Positions 48,895 to 58,975 of a stretch of DNA of 60,000 nucleotides are shown in pieces. Origin of the DNA: Strigamia acuminata (lineage: Eukaryota; Arthropoda; Chilopoda; Geophilomorpha; Linotaeniidae); contig OX442320.1 in NCBI GenBank assembly GCA_949358305.1, forward strand, positions 2,360,501 through 2,420,500, given 5' to 3'. The position numbers and the translations under genes are program-made. Positions within the stretch are counted from its first letter, which is position 1. Each line of letters begins with the position of its first letter. The notes below the pieces were generated by a model. It did not search any database. It had not been told where the DNA came from and saw only the letters and a program-made list of their open reading frames with translations.

Positions 48895-49259
48895 TTGTGA
48901 TTTTCGGCGCGTACACGGCAACAAGGACGACTACTCTGGAGTAGTCGTCCTTGACGGCAATCACGAAAAAATCTGCGGTAGTAGCGCACTCTGGCATCAA
49001 TTTAAAAAACCAATTTAAAAGCCTTTTATTTAACTTGTGTGAGTGTGTGTGTGTGTTTCAACTTCCGGTTTGTGTAATTTCCCAAAAATCAATTAAACAT
49101 TAAAAAAAAAATTAAAATTTGGGTTTCGTCGGCCATAGAATAGGTCATTCCAAACAATATAAAAAAAGAAATAAACAAGTAATATAAAAAACCAAGTTTT
49201 CGGAAAAAGGCTTTTATATTGGTGCTTCAAATCGCCGCCACAGTGCGCTACTACAGCAG
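48895..49259. repeat. Copies of a GGCTTTTA-ended repeat (family R), back to back
   Basis: 48902-49020 in reverse complement reads like the left end of family R (…ccagagtgcgctactaccgcagatt…), and 49010-49070 like its right end (…ccggaagtt…caagttaaataaaagcc). 49205-49259 is a forward left end that stops at the DIRS insertion. An inverted pair 'aaggacgactactc/gagtagtcgtcctt' lies at 48930-48951. The better-preserved copy is 58264-58658. Confidence 0.5.
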
Positions 49260-49477
49260 ATTCACTCTTTGTAATCTCCGGCTAAACAGGAGATGGCGCT
49301 ACTAGTCGGGTTACGTCACTTCCGGTTCTACTAACGGGTTGCGCGGTCAGGTTCGAATTGCTCTACAAGAAAAATTTGTTTTATTATCGTTTTTTCCCCT
49401 TTTTAATTAAAGGATCTCATTATTTCGAACCACCTTTTCTAATAATTGTTTCTTTATTAGTTTTATTACTTTCTAAC

Positions 49478-52400
49478 ATGAATTCCCAAGTAATGATTAC
49501 CGATTCTGGATTCCCTACTTTAAACGACCACGTGGTCCAAAATCTTCAAAATGAAGAAGTCCAGATCGAACCTAACCACGAAGAAGAAGTCGTAGAAGAC
49601 CCACCTTCGCCGAGAAGGATGCACGATAGGATCGAATGTCTGGCCGACACTGTGTACGAGCTAAAAGACATAATGCAAAATTTGCTAACTGCGAAAACGG
49701 TCGTCGTTTCGCCGCAGAACACCGCGACGGCTGGGCCAGGTGCTGTACCTACCCCAAAAGCCACTGACGGGACAACTCCGTTGTTGAACCCCGCAATCGC
49801 AGTTCCCCTTGTCGTCACAAGCGGGACCAAGCCAGTTGACGGTTCAACGGCTCCGACTTCGGCAACCAAAGTTGGTTTTTCGGATGTTTCGAAACTTTTG
49901 GGCGCCGAGACCAAGTTTGGCGACGCCTGGCCCGCCGAATTAGAGGCTTTGGTAAGCAAATCGCTTTTTGAGACCTCGACGGAATTTAGGGACCAATTAG
50001 TTGATAAACTGATAATCCCTGAAAACGCAAAATACTTGGACCCGCCTAAAGTGGACGGCACTATGTTTGGAGATGTGCAGCCTTGGATAAGGTCGAGAGA
50101 CACGACGTCTTTAAAACATCAGAAACTCGTTCTGAAAACTTACATTCCGCTTGCTTCGGCAATGAAGGATGTAGTGGCGGGAAATTTGGACCCCAATTCA
50201 CTGGTCACCCACCTGGCCGAGGCCATGACACTGCTGGGCGCAATGAATACGGCGCTAACGTTGCGCCGACGTTTGGACTTCGCGGACTCGCTCGCACCTA
50301 GGTACAAGCCGTTTGCGAAAGGGAAGGTTATTTTCCCATCCGACCTGTTTGGCCCGGATTTGCCCAAGCAGATCAAGGAATTCGATGAATTAAAAAAGGT
50401 CACTTCCAAGGCCACTTTTGATAAAGCCGAAAACCGCAAGTCCGACAGGGACAAGAATTACCGCCGCTACCACCCGTACAATAGGTACGATAATAAATAC
50501 GATAACAAGCGCTCAGACAACTCAAGAAGTTTCGATTTTAAGCGCCAGAATAGTATGAACATTGTTTGTTCTAATCCCGTGACCGTGTGTACTAATTCCG
50601 ATTCTCTTTGCAGATCGGGGGAAGAGCCAGCGCGGAAAACCCTACAAGAAGTAGCGGCAGAATCACCTGTAATTGAATCTGAAAATGTAAGAAATAAAGA
50701 GTTATTCTTCAATTCACACATATCGCATCTATCCTTTAAGCCAGGAAATTTACAATATTACTTGCCTGTTTGGCGTAAAATCACATCCAATCCGTTTGTA
50801 TTATCTGCCCTGTCGGGCATAAAATTCGATCTAAATTTCGACAAGCTCGTTCACGTTAAAAGAACGGAATATAGAATGAATTTGAGCGAAACTTTTGCAA
50901 TTTCCCAAGCTGTGGACAAGCTTTGCCAGCAAGGCATAATTAAACAGGTCGCCCACGTTGAAGGCGAATACTTAAGTCCAATTTTCGCCGTCCCCAAGCC
51001 GGACGGATCCGTACGGATTATTTTAAATCTAAAAAAGTTCAACGAGAGCTTAGATTATCTCCATTTTAAAATGGCCTCGCTTAAAGATGCGATAAACCTT
51101 ATGAAAAAGGGTCAATTTATGTTTAAAATCGACCTCACTAACGCCTTTTACTTGTTACCAATTAAAAACGAATTCAAAAAATATGTACGATTTTTGTGGC
51201 AAGGCCAATTATACGAGTATCAGGTAATGCCAATGGGCTTGGCTAGTGCCCCACGGACCTTTACTAAGGTTATGTGCCCTGTTTTTTCCGAGTTGAGGAC
51301 TTGGGGGATTTGCGGAATCCCGTATTTGGACGACGGAATTTTTCTGTGTGATTCTTTTTGCGAGGCTAAAAACGCCTGTAACGACGTAATAAACTTTTTT
51401 CAAAAATTAGGCCTCTGCATTAACTGGGAAAAATCCGAATTTATTCCCAAAACTAGAATAGAATTTTTAGGATTAACACTAGACTCTAGAAAAATGGAAG
51501 TGTCACTTCCAGAAAGGAAAATCACAAAAATAATTAAGCTAGCTTCGCGCCTTCTCCAATTGGAGAATTTCTCCATTCAGGATTTGGCCATTTTTATTGG
51601 CAATTTAGTTTCCGCCGAGCCAGCGCTTTCTGACGGTTTTTGGAACATAAAGCCCTTGGAATCTTTCAAAACAGGACAGTTGTTCCTTCATAACCACAAC
51701 TATAATACTTTAGTTAAAAATTACCCCGACATCAAAGTCGAATTATCTAGATGGACTAAATTAGAGAATTTCTCCCCCAAAAATCTAACCCGTCACGATG
51801 TGGATACGGAGGTTTTCACCGATGCCTCCAATTTGGGTTGGGGAGCCAGTTGGAACTCCCGCTCTGCTAATGGCCAGTGGACAGCTGAGGAAAATGATTT
51901 TCACATTAATGTCAAGGAACTTTTGGCCCTCTGGTTCGCCTGGAAGGTTTTTGCCCCCTTTGACGGCAAAAAACACGTTTTGTTTCATTCCGACAGCTCC
52001 ACAGTAGTGAGCGTGTTCCGGAACCAGGGCAGCAAGGTCCAGCAACTCCACCATTTTGGGAGACTAGTGTGGGAAGATTCCCAAAGATTAAAAATCGACT
52101 TTTCAGTAATTCATATCCCCGGTAAGGAAAACGTTATGGCCGACTATTTGTCGCGTAATTTTTTAACTACGGATGGGGAATGGAGTTTATCTCCAAAAAT
52201 TTTTAATAAATTAAAATCCCTATTCGGACTACCTGAGATTGATCTGTTTGCGACAAGACTAAATCATAAATTACCAAAGTATTTTTCTTGGGGCCCTGAC
52301 CCCTTCGCTTACAGGATAGATGCGTTCTCCCATTCTTGGAAAGAAACTTTTGCTTACGCCTTTCCTCCTTTTTGTTTAATTTCTAGGATTTTACAAAAAA

Positions 52401-52771
52401 TCCGCCAGGATCAAGCCACGGTACTTCTAGTAGTACCAAAATGGACCTCACAAGCGTGGTTTGTACCACTGTTGGACTGCCTGGTCGCAGTACCAGTGTC
52501 CTTTCCGGCCCCAGAACATCTGATGTTGGTTCATCAACCAGAGGCCCAGTTTCCTCTCCAGGCCCTGCAGCTCCTTGGCTGCAAAGTCAGTGGAGTGACC
52601 TCATCGCAGGAGGCTTTTCGCCGGACGCTGCCAACTTGTACTCGGCCGGGTGGAGATCGACAACTGTCAGAACGTACACGGCGGGAATTAAGAGGTGGAC
52701 GGAATTTTCTGGTGAAGGGTCACCTTATTCCAATCCACTCCCTCCCAGTCTTGACCCAAACTATCGTTTAA
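49478..52771 (+). CDS. DIRS-like Gag-RT-RNase H polyprotein
   Basis: Likely start ATG 49478 (frame open from a TTG at 49358), 1097 residues. The N-terminal 400 residues are Gag-like, with an acidic start, a Pro/Thr linker and a helical domain (WPAELEALVSKS, IRSRDTTSLKHQKLVL). Next comes reverse transcriptase (IFAVPKPDGSVRIILNLK, FKIDLTNAFY, MPMGLASAPRTFTK, PYLDDGIFL), then RNase H (FTDASNLGWGA, INVKELLALWFAW, HSDSSTVVSVF, PGKENVMADYLSR). After it comes the stretch usual in DIRS (IDLFATRLNHKLPKYFSW, WKETFAYAFPPF). Gag and Pol are fused in one frame. I see no methyltransferase domain. The frame overlaps the recombinase gene by 331 bp. Confidence 0.88.
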   Translation: MNSQVMITDSGFPTLNDHVVQNLQNEEVQIEPNHEEEVVEDPPSPRRMHDRIECLADTVYELKDIMQNLLTAKTVVVSPQNTATAGPGAVPTPKATDGTTPLLNPAIAVPLVVTSGTKPVDGSTAPTSATKVGFSDVSKLLGAETKFGDAWPAELEALVSKSLFETSTEFRDQLVDKLIIPENAKYLDPPKVDGTMFGDVQPWIRSRDTTSLKHQKLVLKTYIPLASAMKDVVAGNLDPNSLVTHLAEAMTLLGAMNTALTLRRRLDFADSLAPRYKPFAKGKVIFPSDLFGPDLPKQIKEFDELKKVTSKATFDKAENRKSDRDKNYRRYHPYNRYDNKYDNKRSDNSRSFDFKRQNSMNIVCSNPVTVCTNSDSLCRSGEEPARKTLQEVAAESPVIESENVRNKELFFNSHISHLSFKPGNLQYYLPVWRKITSNPFVLSALSGIKFDLNFDKLVHVKRTEYRMNLSETFAISQAVDKLCQQGIIKQVAHVEGEYLSPIFAVPKPDGSVRIILNLKKFNESLDYLHFKMASLKDAINLMKKGQFMFKIDLTNAFYLLPIKNEFKKYVRFLWQGQLYEYQVMPMGLASAPRTFTKVMCPVFSELRTWGICGIPYLDDGIFLCDSFCEAKNACNDVINFFQKLGLCINWEKSEFIPKTRIEFLGLTLDSRKMEVSLPERKITKIIKLASRLLQLENFSIQDLAIFIGNLVSAEPALSDGFWNIKPLESFKTGQLFLHNHNYNTLVKNYPDIKVELSRWTKLENFSPKNLTRHDVDTEVFTDASNLGWGASWNSRSANGQWTAEENDFHINVKELLALWFAWKVFAPFDGKKHVLFHSDSSTVVSVFRNQGSKVQQLHHFGRLVWEDSQRLKIDFSVIHIPGKENVMADYLSRNFLTTDGEWSLSPKIFNKLKSLFGLPEIDLFATRLNHKLPKYFSWGPDPFAYRIDAFSHSWKETFAYAFPPFCLISRILQKIRQDQATVLLVVPKWTSQAWFVPLLDCLVAVPVSFPAPEHLMLVHQPEAQFPLQALQLLGCKVSGVTSSQEAFRRTLPTCTRPGGDRQLSERTRRELRGGRNFLVKGHLIPIHSLPVLTQTIV

Positions 52772-53574
52772 CGCTCGTCAATACCGCAAATTTCATCGCC
52801 TCAAGATTCAATGAAGGCTTGTCACACTCCTCCATTTCGGGAAGTTTAGCGGCCATCACCGCCGCAGGCTTCATTGACCCGTCAATTAGAGCTGATGATC
52901 GTATCGCCCGAATTCTAAAAGGAGTTAATAATTTAAGGCCGAACTTACCACGTTATGTGGCCACTTGGGACGTGGGCCTAGCTCTGAACGCCCTGCGAAA
53001 ACTCTGGCCGCATGATGATCTCGATTGGAGACAACTCCAAGAAAAGCTGCTCATGCTGCTGGCTTTAACAACTGCTGCCAGGGTCAGCTCACTGCAAAGT
53101 TTTAAAATTTCGGAGATGACAGTCTCAACTGACGCGGTCATTTTCAACCCGAAAACTTTACACAAGCATTCTCGTGTTGGACACCATACTGTATTTCGAG
53201 TGGCCCCTTATTTGCAAGAACGGGCCATCTGCCCTTTCAAGGCCCTGATGGATTTTTTGGCCAAAACAAATCCGTTACGCAAGGACGATGGTTTGTTCTT
53301 AAAATTACAACCACCCCATGCCGCACCTACCAAAGATACTGTGCGACGATGGATTAAGGATTTTTTAAAAAAGATCGGCGTCGGTCAAGAGTTTGGTGCT
53401 CATTCGACGCGAGCTGCGGCCACCAGCGCAGCCGCCAGTGTTATTCCGGTACAACAAATATTAGGTGTTGCCGGTTGGACCTCCGAACAAACATTCGCGA
53501 GGTTCTACAACAAAACAATTGTCAACCACAATGCTTTTCAGGAATCAGTCCTAAACAGACCAATTCCAAAATAA
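52441..53574 (+). CDS. DIRS-like tyrosine recombinase
   Basis: 377 residues from ATG 52441, in a different frame from the polyprotein that it overlaps; later ATG starts cannot be excluded. The C-terminal half shows the catalytic tetrad: Arg in LTTAARVSSLQ (near 53075), HSTR (His and Arg, near 53401), Trp/His position in GWTSEQTF and the nucleophile Tyr in ARFYNK (near 53507). The N-terminal part (RSTTVRTYTAGIKRWTEF, HSSISGSLAAITAAG) is the SAM-like DNA-binding domain. It would insert the circular DNA made by reverse transcription, in place of an integrase. Confidence 0.88.
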   Translation: MDLTSVVCTTVGLPGRSTSVLSGPRTSDVGSSTRGPVSSPGPAAPWLQSQWSDLIAGGFSPDAANLYSAGWRSTTVRTYTAGIKRWTEFSGEGSPYSNPLPPSLDPNYRLTLVNTANFIASRFNEGLSHSSISGSLAAITAAGFIDPSIRADDRIARILKGVNNLRPNLPRYVATWDVGLALNALRKLWPHDDLDWRQLQEKLLMLLALTTAARVSSLQSFKISEMTVSTDAVIFNPKTLHKHSRVGHHTVFRVAPYLQERAICPFKALMDFLAKTNPLRKDDGLFLKLQPPHAAPTKDTVRRWIKDFLKKIGVGQEFGAHSTRAAATSAAASVIPVQQILGVAGWTSEQTFARFYNKTIVNHNAFQESVLNRPIPK

Positions 53575-53670
53575 ATTCATAATAAAAAATGATTAAACTG
53601 AAAAATTGTTAAATTTGGTTTTTCCAAAACATTTTTATTTTTATCCTATGGAAAAAAGTTACCTTTCAAG

Positions 53671-53787
53671 TCTCCTGTTTAGCCGGAGATTACAAAGAGT
53701 GAATGTAATCTCGGCTGAACGAAGTGAAGCGGAGCGAACGAGTGAAAGCCGATAGCATTCACTCGTGTAATTGGAGGTTTAACAGGA
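53671..53787. repeat. Internal complementary region of the DIRS-like element
   Basis: 53671-53704 is the exact complement of 49260-49293 and 53702-53787 the exact complement of 54004-54089. The two meet over the shared AAT at 53702-53704. It serves as the template that restores both ends during replication in the accepted DIRS model. Confidence 0.88.
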
Positions 53788-54089
53788 CCCACCGACCTCC
53801 CTTGTCACAACTAAATTATCTAAGCTCCATCTAACACAAACTAATTCGTTTTCAATCACTACCTAGCGTTCTAAATGTTTAAAAATGAACGAAAATCACG
53901 CTTACCGTCAACACCGTTGATTTCGTCGACTCCATTTTGTCCTTCACTTCCTTTTTTCCAGGATAGCTTTTAAGACTGACGTAACCCGACTAGTAGCGCC
54001 ATCTCCTGTTAAACCTCCAATTACACGAGTGAATGCTATCGGCTTTCACTCGTTCGCTCCGCTTCACTTCGTTCAGCCGAGATTACATT
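53788..54089. repeat. DIRS-like 3' region and right terminal repeat
   Basis: 53788-53976 is unremarkable. 53977-54010 is the inverted copy of the left terminal repeat, and the unique right extension 54011-54089 contains the palindromic 'cactcgttcgctccgcttcacttcgttc' block that is mirrored in the internal complementary region. Confidence 0.75.
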
Positions 54090-54374
54090 GTTTCGGGCGA
54101 ACATTTTGACATCCATTAAAGGACACGGGTTCCGCCAGGTGGCGCTCCGGTTTGATTACATTTTGCCGTAAATCAGCATTTTCTCCCTTTTGATTACATA
54201 TAAAATTAATTTTATCATATTAATTGGAAAGTAGACCAAAAACTCCACCAGAAAAGTCTACTTTCCAATCTTACGATTAAATTTTTAGTTTATTATTTTC
54301 CAAATTCCAAATAAACCGGAAGTTAAAACACACAAACAAAAAAACGTTCAAATCAAGTTAAATAAAAGCCTTTA
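54090..54374 (+). repeat. Right part of the family R repeat hit by the DIRS-like element
   Basis: 'gggcgaacattttgacatccattaaaggacacggg…ccaggtggcgct' matches 58499-58552, and the end 'caagttaaataaaagccttt' matches 58632-58655. In the middle an insertion of roughly 150 bp carries the inverted pair TTGGAAAGTAGAC/GTCTACTTTCCAA (54220-54268). Confidence 0.65.
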
Positions 54375-54383
54375 AAAAGAGGA

Positions 54384-55616
54384 ATGTTAGAAAACGTACA
54401 TAGGGGCCGTCCATAAATTACGTAACGCTAATTTTTGGACTTTTAGACCCCCTCCCACCTCCCCTGTAACAAGGTCGTAAGTCGGAACAAATCCATATAC
54501 CCCCCCTAGAATATTACGTAACGAAACTAACCACCCCCCCCCCATTTTGATACGTTACACTAAATATAAATACAATTTTTTTTTAATAATGACTATTTAT
54601 ACAATTTTATACAAAAAAAAAGAATAATAACTCAAAAATATAAAAATTTCAAAATTTCAGAATTTCAAAATTACAAAAGAAAATAAGTTACGTAACATTA
54701 ATGCGAACCCCCCTCCTCCCCCATCGTAACAACCCGTAACAAAATTCGAAACCCCCTCCCCCCCTTAAGGCGTTACGTAATTTATGGACGGCCCCATACG
54801 TATGTTGAGAAACTTGAACAGCTTTTGGTTTTTGTTTGTTTTGTTTTTGTTTGAGTAATTAATGAAGAAAAAAAAATGAATGAACGGATGAATTTTTTTA
54901 CAAACTTAATTGCTTTATCATATATTTTATATATTATATATAAAAAATAATATTTAATTATATAAAATAATATATATAATATACATGTACCGGTATATAC
55001 TGTATTTGTTTTTGTTTGAGTAATTAATTACCTCAGGGCTAACAGCTGCGGCCAATATGGAAAGACATACCAAATAGGGTTTCTGTTTTCCCGCCCTTTA
55101 CCGGTTCCCGGTTCCCGGTACCAAAATGGCCGGTATTCCTGGGAAATCGGTATTCCTGGTACCAAAAACGATCTAGCAACGTAAAGTTTTCTTCGAAAAT
55201 GGCCCTTTTTAGCCAATTTTTAATGAGAAAATGAGTAAACAAAAATAATACAGAACAAATTTTGTGCTCTCTTATTTTTGCATTATTTGGCCATTTTTCG
55301 TCATCTCATCTTGTACTGTATTATTTTTGCATTGCATTATTTGTATTTGGTGTGATAAAGAAGACGAAAATTGTAAACACAACAAATATAAACAACTTTT
55401 CAGTTGAAGACGAATCGAATTGAAATTAGAAATTAAATCAAAGGCAAGAGGCAAAGGACAAATGAAAAGGCGAATACAAGCGCGGCGACGGCAAAAACGA
55501 GTGCGGTGAGAGTAAGGACAATTGCGGCGACTGTGAGTGTGGACTACTCAAACAAAAACAAAACAAACAAAAACCAAATGCTGTTCAAGTTTCTCAACAT
55601 ATGTACGTTTTCTAAC
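54384..55616. mobile_element. Inverted-repeat element carrying the 54403 MITE
   Basis: 'gttagaaaacgtacata' (54386-54402) plus 'tatgttgagaaacttgaacag…tttttgtttgagta' (54802-54868) is the inverted complement of 55545-55615. The interior includes an AT-dinucleotide tract (54915-55005) and a block with repeated 'ccggttcccggtacc/ggtattcctgg' (55095-55165). No frame of note; short frames there look fortuitous. Confidence 0.6.
54403..54795. mobile_element. GGGGCCGTCC-family MITE with 3-bp duplication ATA
   Basis: Terminal repeats GGGGCCGTCCATAAATTACG and its complement, flanked by ATA (54400-54402 and 54796-54798). It interrupts the left arm of a larger inverted-repeat element. Inside are C-runs, an AT-rich centre and no frame. 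Confidence 0.82.
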
Positions 55617-56360
55617 AACTTATCTTAGTCATCTTAAGTTAACTGTTTCTTTTTTAAAAAGAAGGAAAACAAATCAGCAAAATTGAAATTTTTTATTCTT
55701 AGAAAATAAAATAATTAAAATTAAAAAAATACAGTGGTTTTTCTTCTTTACCTGCATAATAATGCAAATTTGAATACATTTATTGAAGAAATTTAGTACT
55801 TTTGCAGTAGAAATTTAATTTTTGCCACAATGGCTGGCTTTATTTCAGCTGATTTCTTTTCTTTTTAAAATGAAAAAATTTAACTTAAGGGGCCGTCCAT
55901 AAATTACGTAACGCCTGGAGGGGGGAGAGGGGGTTTCAAATTTTGTTACGGGTTGTTACGACGGGGAGGGGGGGGGGATCTTAATAATGTTACATAACAA
56001 AATTTATTTTAACATTTTTGAAATTTTTTGAAATTTTTTGAAATTTTTTGAAATTTTTTGAAATTTTTTGAAATTTTTTGAAATTTTTTTTAAATTTTTG
56101 TGAAAATTTTTGAAATTTTTTTGAAATTTTTGTAAAAAAATTTTAAATTTGTGTAAAATTTTGTAGTATAAGCTTGTATCAAATTTTTTTTTTTTGGGGA
56201 GGAGTAGTGAGTTTTGTTACGTAATATTAATATTCTAGGAGGGGTTTGTGGATTTGTTACGATCTTGCTACAAGGGGGGGAGGGGGTCTAAAAATCGTAA
56301 AATTAGCGTTACGTAATTTATGGACGGCCCCTAAGATGACTAAGATAAGTTGGATAGTAC
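55617..56360. mobile_element. Small palindromic element carrying a GGGGCCGTCC MITE
   Basis: 'caacttatcttagtcatcttaagtt' (55618-55641) is repeated inverted across the inserted MITE (55882-55888 joined to 56332-56356). The two arms and about 240 bp between them form a hairpin-type element. The MITE sits in the right arm. Confidence 0.6.
55889..56331. mobile_element. GGGGCCGTCC-family MITE with 3-bp duplication TAA
   Basis: Terminal repeats as at 54403, flanked by TAA (55886-55888 and 56332-56334). The centre contains about eight copies of TTTTTGAAAT (about 56010-56100). Confidence 0.82.
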
Positions 56361-56876
56361 TAATTTGATGCTGTTCTACAACTTTGTAATTGAAAATTTT
56401 GCTCTATCTCGACCTGCTAACGAGTTAGCAAAAGAAAAGTGCATTGTTGCATGTCTGCCATAAAATTTGATTACACTATTGGATTCGTCATCCCTACTTT
56501 GCTATAGGCTAGTCTGCTTGGTTTTTTGAAAAAGCATGTACTTATTCTGGAAATTGACTGTAACGTCTTAAACGAAAGACCGTGTATATAAAATTACATA
56601 TAAAATTATATACACAAAATTATATATAAAAAATATATATTTGTTTTTGTTTGAAGTAAAATTAGAAGAAAATTCCACACTTAATTGCATTATTTGCTGT
56701 AGTTAATTAGTTCTTTACAATTTTTATTATAAACATCTGTACAAAGCAATAACTAATTAAGCACGTATTATTCGTAAAGTGGGCTAAAATTGCATATAAG
56801 GCAACTTGAGAAACGAAGCAACACTGAAGAGACAACTGACGTACTCTCTATCAACTTTCAAAATTCAACTCTGAAA
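56332..56876. other. Intergenic with promoter-like region for the following exon
   Basis: AT-rich; a TA-rich tract lies at 56584-56640. 'gcatATAAggcaac' at 56794-56804 is a TATA-like box about 80 bp before the ATG at 56877. No gene is seen. Confidence 0.4.
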
Positions 56877-56932
56877 ATGAAAGCAACTGCTCTCCTAATG
56901 CTGTGTGTCTTCATATTAGCTGCTCCATACTT
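56877..56932 (+). CDS. Signal-peptide first exon of a small secreted peptide gene
   Basis: ATG 56877 opens MKATALLMLCVFILAAPYL, a typical signal peptide, and ends at a strong donor TT|GTAAGT in phase 2. The stretch just before the ATG (caactctgaaa) resembles that of the ICK genes, and the exon phase is the same as theirs. No private second exon is obvious nearby. The next phase-compatible acceptor with peptide-like coding sequence is the ICK exon 2 at 57796, 0.86 kb downstream. Confidence 0.5.
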
Positions 56933-57238
56933 GTAAGTACAGACATAAGTTGAAAAGTAGATTTTGTTTTCTGATCATTTACCCACGAAAAAGTAATTTA
57001 TTTACCATATATGTTTAAAATGTATTTTAATACAAGTTGCACATATGTGGAATATATATTCTAAAAGTGGCCCCTTTTTTAGTTATTTCAAATGTATCTA
57101 TTATACATTAAATAAATACCATATATGCATAATATATACAGAATACATCAAGAATATTTTCTCCAACTAATTGAAATTTATCTGAAATGTATTGAAATCA
57201 CATATAAAATGTATTTGTATATTTGATATATTATGGAC

Positions 57239-57495
57239 ATACCGTACTGCCTAGGGTTTCTCAAAAATCGGTACCAATACTGTACTAAAGACGGCATTTG
57301 GTATTCGGTTTTCGTTTTAAAAATACCGGTTTTTGATGCCGGTAGAGAAACCCTAGAACTGCCTCGAATAAAAGCCAGGTTCAAATAGACGCCGGGACTC
57401 GTGTGAACGCTCTGGAGGTCAGCGGCGTTTGTTGCACAGCGCGCCGCCCCGAAAATTAATAAACTTCCCGGCGTCTATTCGAGGCAGTATGGTAT
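57239..57495. mobile_element. MITE (family M) with a second MITE (family N) inside
   Basis: Ends ATACCGTACTGCC and GGCAGTATGGTAT, with GCCTCGAATA/TATTCGAGGC arms, define family M. At 57252-57355 sits TAGGGTTTCTC…GAGAAACCCTA (family N), apparently flanked by ACTGCC. Relatives of both lie at 58130-58840. Confidence 0.6.
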
Positions 57496-57636
57496 ATGTG
57501 ATGCAAAACATATCTATTTGTAGGTTATAATATACACAGTATAATATACACACTCTCTCGTTCTCAAAACCCGAAAAACTCCACAATTATCAACAAAATT
57601 ATTGTCGTGCATAGTTCATCTATATTTCACTCTGAT

Positions 57637-57904
57637 AAAGAAAAGATTCTTGTGTATCCGTTTGTGTTTTTTATTCTTTGTTTTGGCACCAACTGAATTG
57701 TGGGTTAAAATCAAATCTATCAAATTTATTTTTTATTTCTTGATTTTATTGATTAATTTGTCATTTTATTCATTTTTCTGTTTATTTTTTCAAAGTGTTG
57801 CCGCTGCTAGTGAATGTAAAAATTTAAACCAATATTGCGATGCGAACGAACTTTGCTGCGGCGGGTTTGCGTGTGTCAATGAAGGCGATACAAGTAAATG
57901 GTAA
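57637..57904 (+). pseudogene. Decayed ICK peptide gene 3
   Basis: Upstream sequence (attgtcgtgcatagttc) and both exons (about 57637-57699 and 57796-57904) align with ICK gene 1, but the start codon has become 'gataaag' and cannot initiate. Exon 2 keeps five cysteines with the family spacing C-X6-C-X5-CC-X4-C, while the sixth is TGG (Trp) followed by TAA. The final codons also read AAATG|GTAATA, so a third exon supplying the last base of a Cys codon is conceivable. Its exon 2 could also be used by the signal exon at 56877. Confidence 0.62.
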
Positions 57905-58129
57905 TAACAATAATAATAATAATAATAAATAATAATAATAGAGTAGAGAAGTTATTTTGTAAATAAATTTAAACCACTCAAATGTGTGCCTCTCACATTC
58001 CTAAAAATATTACAAATTCTATTGGACCGAATTTTTACTCAAAAAATATAAAAACAATAATAATAATTAATTGAAACTGACAATTTCCATCCCTAAAATG
58101 AAATATTTCGGCAGTGTTGTCCATATTTT

Positions 58130-58850
58130 TCTCCCAATAAAAATCGGTACCAATACCGTACTAAAGACGGTATTTGGTATTCGATTCTCGTTTTAAAAAA
58201 CTTGAAAACAGAAGTGTTGAAAACCATTTTAATCTGTAACAAGTAAACATAAAAAACCAAGTTTTTGAAAAAGGCTTTTATATTGGTGCTTCAAACCGCC
58301 GCCAGAGTGCGCTACTACCGCAGATTGTTTCGTGATTGCCGTGATCGTGTTAAAAAAATCTTCAACAAAGTACTTTTTGTAGACAATATTAAAAAACAAA
58401 TTATATGGCCAGATAGGAATTTTCATTTCAACCAGATTTAGCCTGGTTTCAGAATTTTTAGAACGTATTTTGGTATCGAAAACATCAAAATCCGTATCGG
58501 GCGAACATTTTGGCATCCATTAAAGGACACGGGTTCCGCCAGGTGGCGCTGCGGTTTGTAATTTTTTAAACCGGAAGTACCGGAAGTACCGGAAGTACCG
58601 GAAGTCGAACCCCACACACACACAAACATGCAAGTCAAGTTAAATAAAAGCCTTTAAAAATACCGGTTTTTGATGCCGGTAAATACCCTTAGAGAAACCA
58701 TATGCCTCGAATAAACGCCGGGTTCAAATCGGCGCCGGGACTCGTTTAAAAGCCAGGGGATCAGCAGCGTTTATTGCACAGCGCGCCGCCCCAAAAATTA
58801 ATAAAATCCTCGGCGTTTATTCGAGGCAGCATGGTATATGTGATGCAAAA
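58130..58850. mobile_element. Nested repeats: family N split by family R, followed by family M
   Basis: 'aaaaatcggtaccaataccgtactaaagacgg' (58137-58170) is the left part of N; its right part 'aataccggtttttgatgccgg' resumes at 58658. Between them is an R copy (about 58264-58658) with AAAGGCTTTTA/TAAATAAAAGCC ends. 58701-58836 is an M copy (gcctcgaataaacgcc…ggcgtttattcgaggc). A short tandem 'accggaagt' (four copies) stands at 58571-58605. Confidence 0.6.
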
Positions 58851-58975
58851 TATATCTAGGTTATAATATATTTAAAATATATTGGTTATACATTGTAAAT
58901 ATACATGTGGATTATAAGTTGAATATATCAACAAAATTATTGTTGTGCATAGTTCATCTATATTTTACTCTGAAA

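Larger units (their letters stand above)
49260..54089 (+). mobile_element. DIRS-like tyrosine-recombinase retrotransposon
   Basis: Two overlapping ORFs encode Gag-RT-RNase H and a tyrosine recombinase. There are no LTRs; instead 49285-49318 is an exact inverted repeat of 53977-54010. The internal complementary region at 53671-53787 is made of the complement of the left end (49260-49293) fused to the complement of the right end (54004-54089), overlapping by three bases. These are the structural hallmarks of the DIRS order. Flanking sequence at both sides belongs to repeat family R, with the trinucleotide ATT shared at the junctions. Confidence 0.9.
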
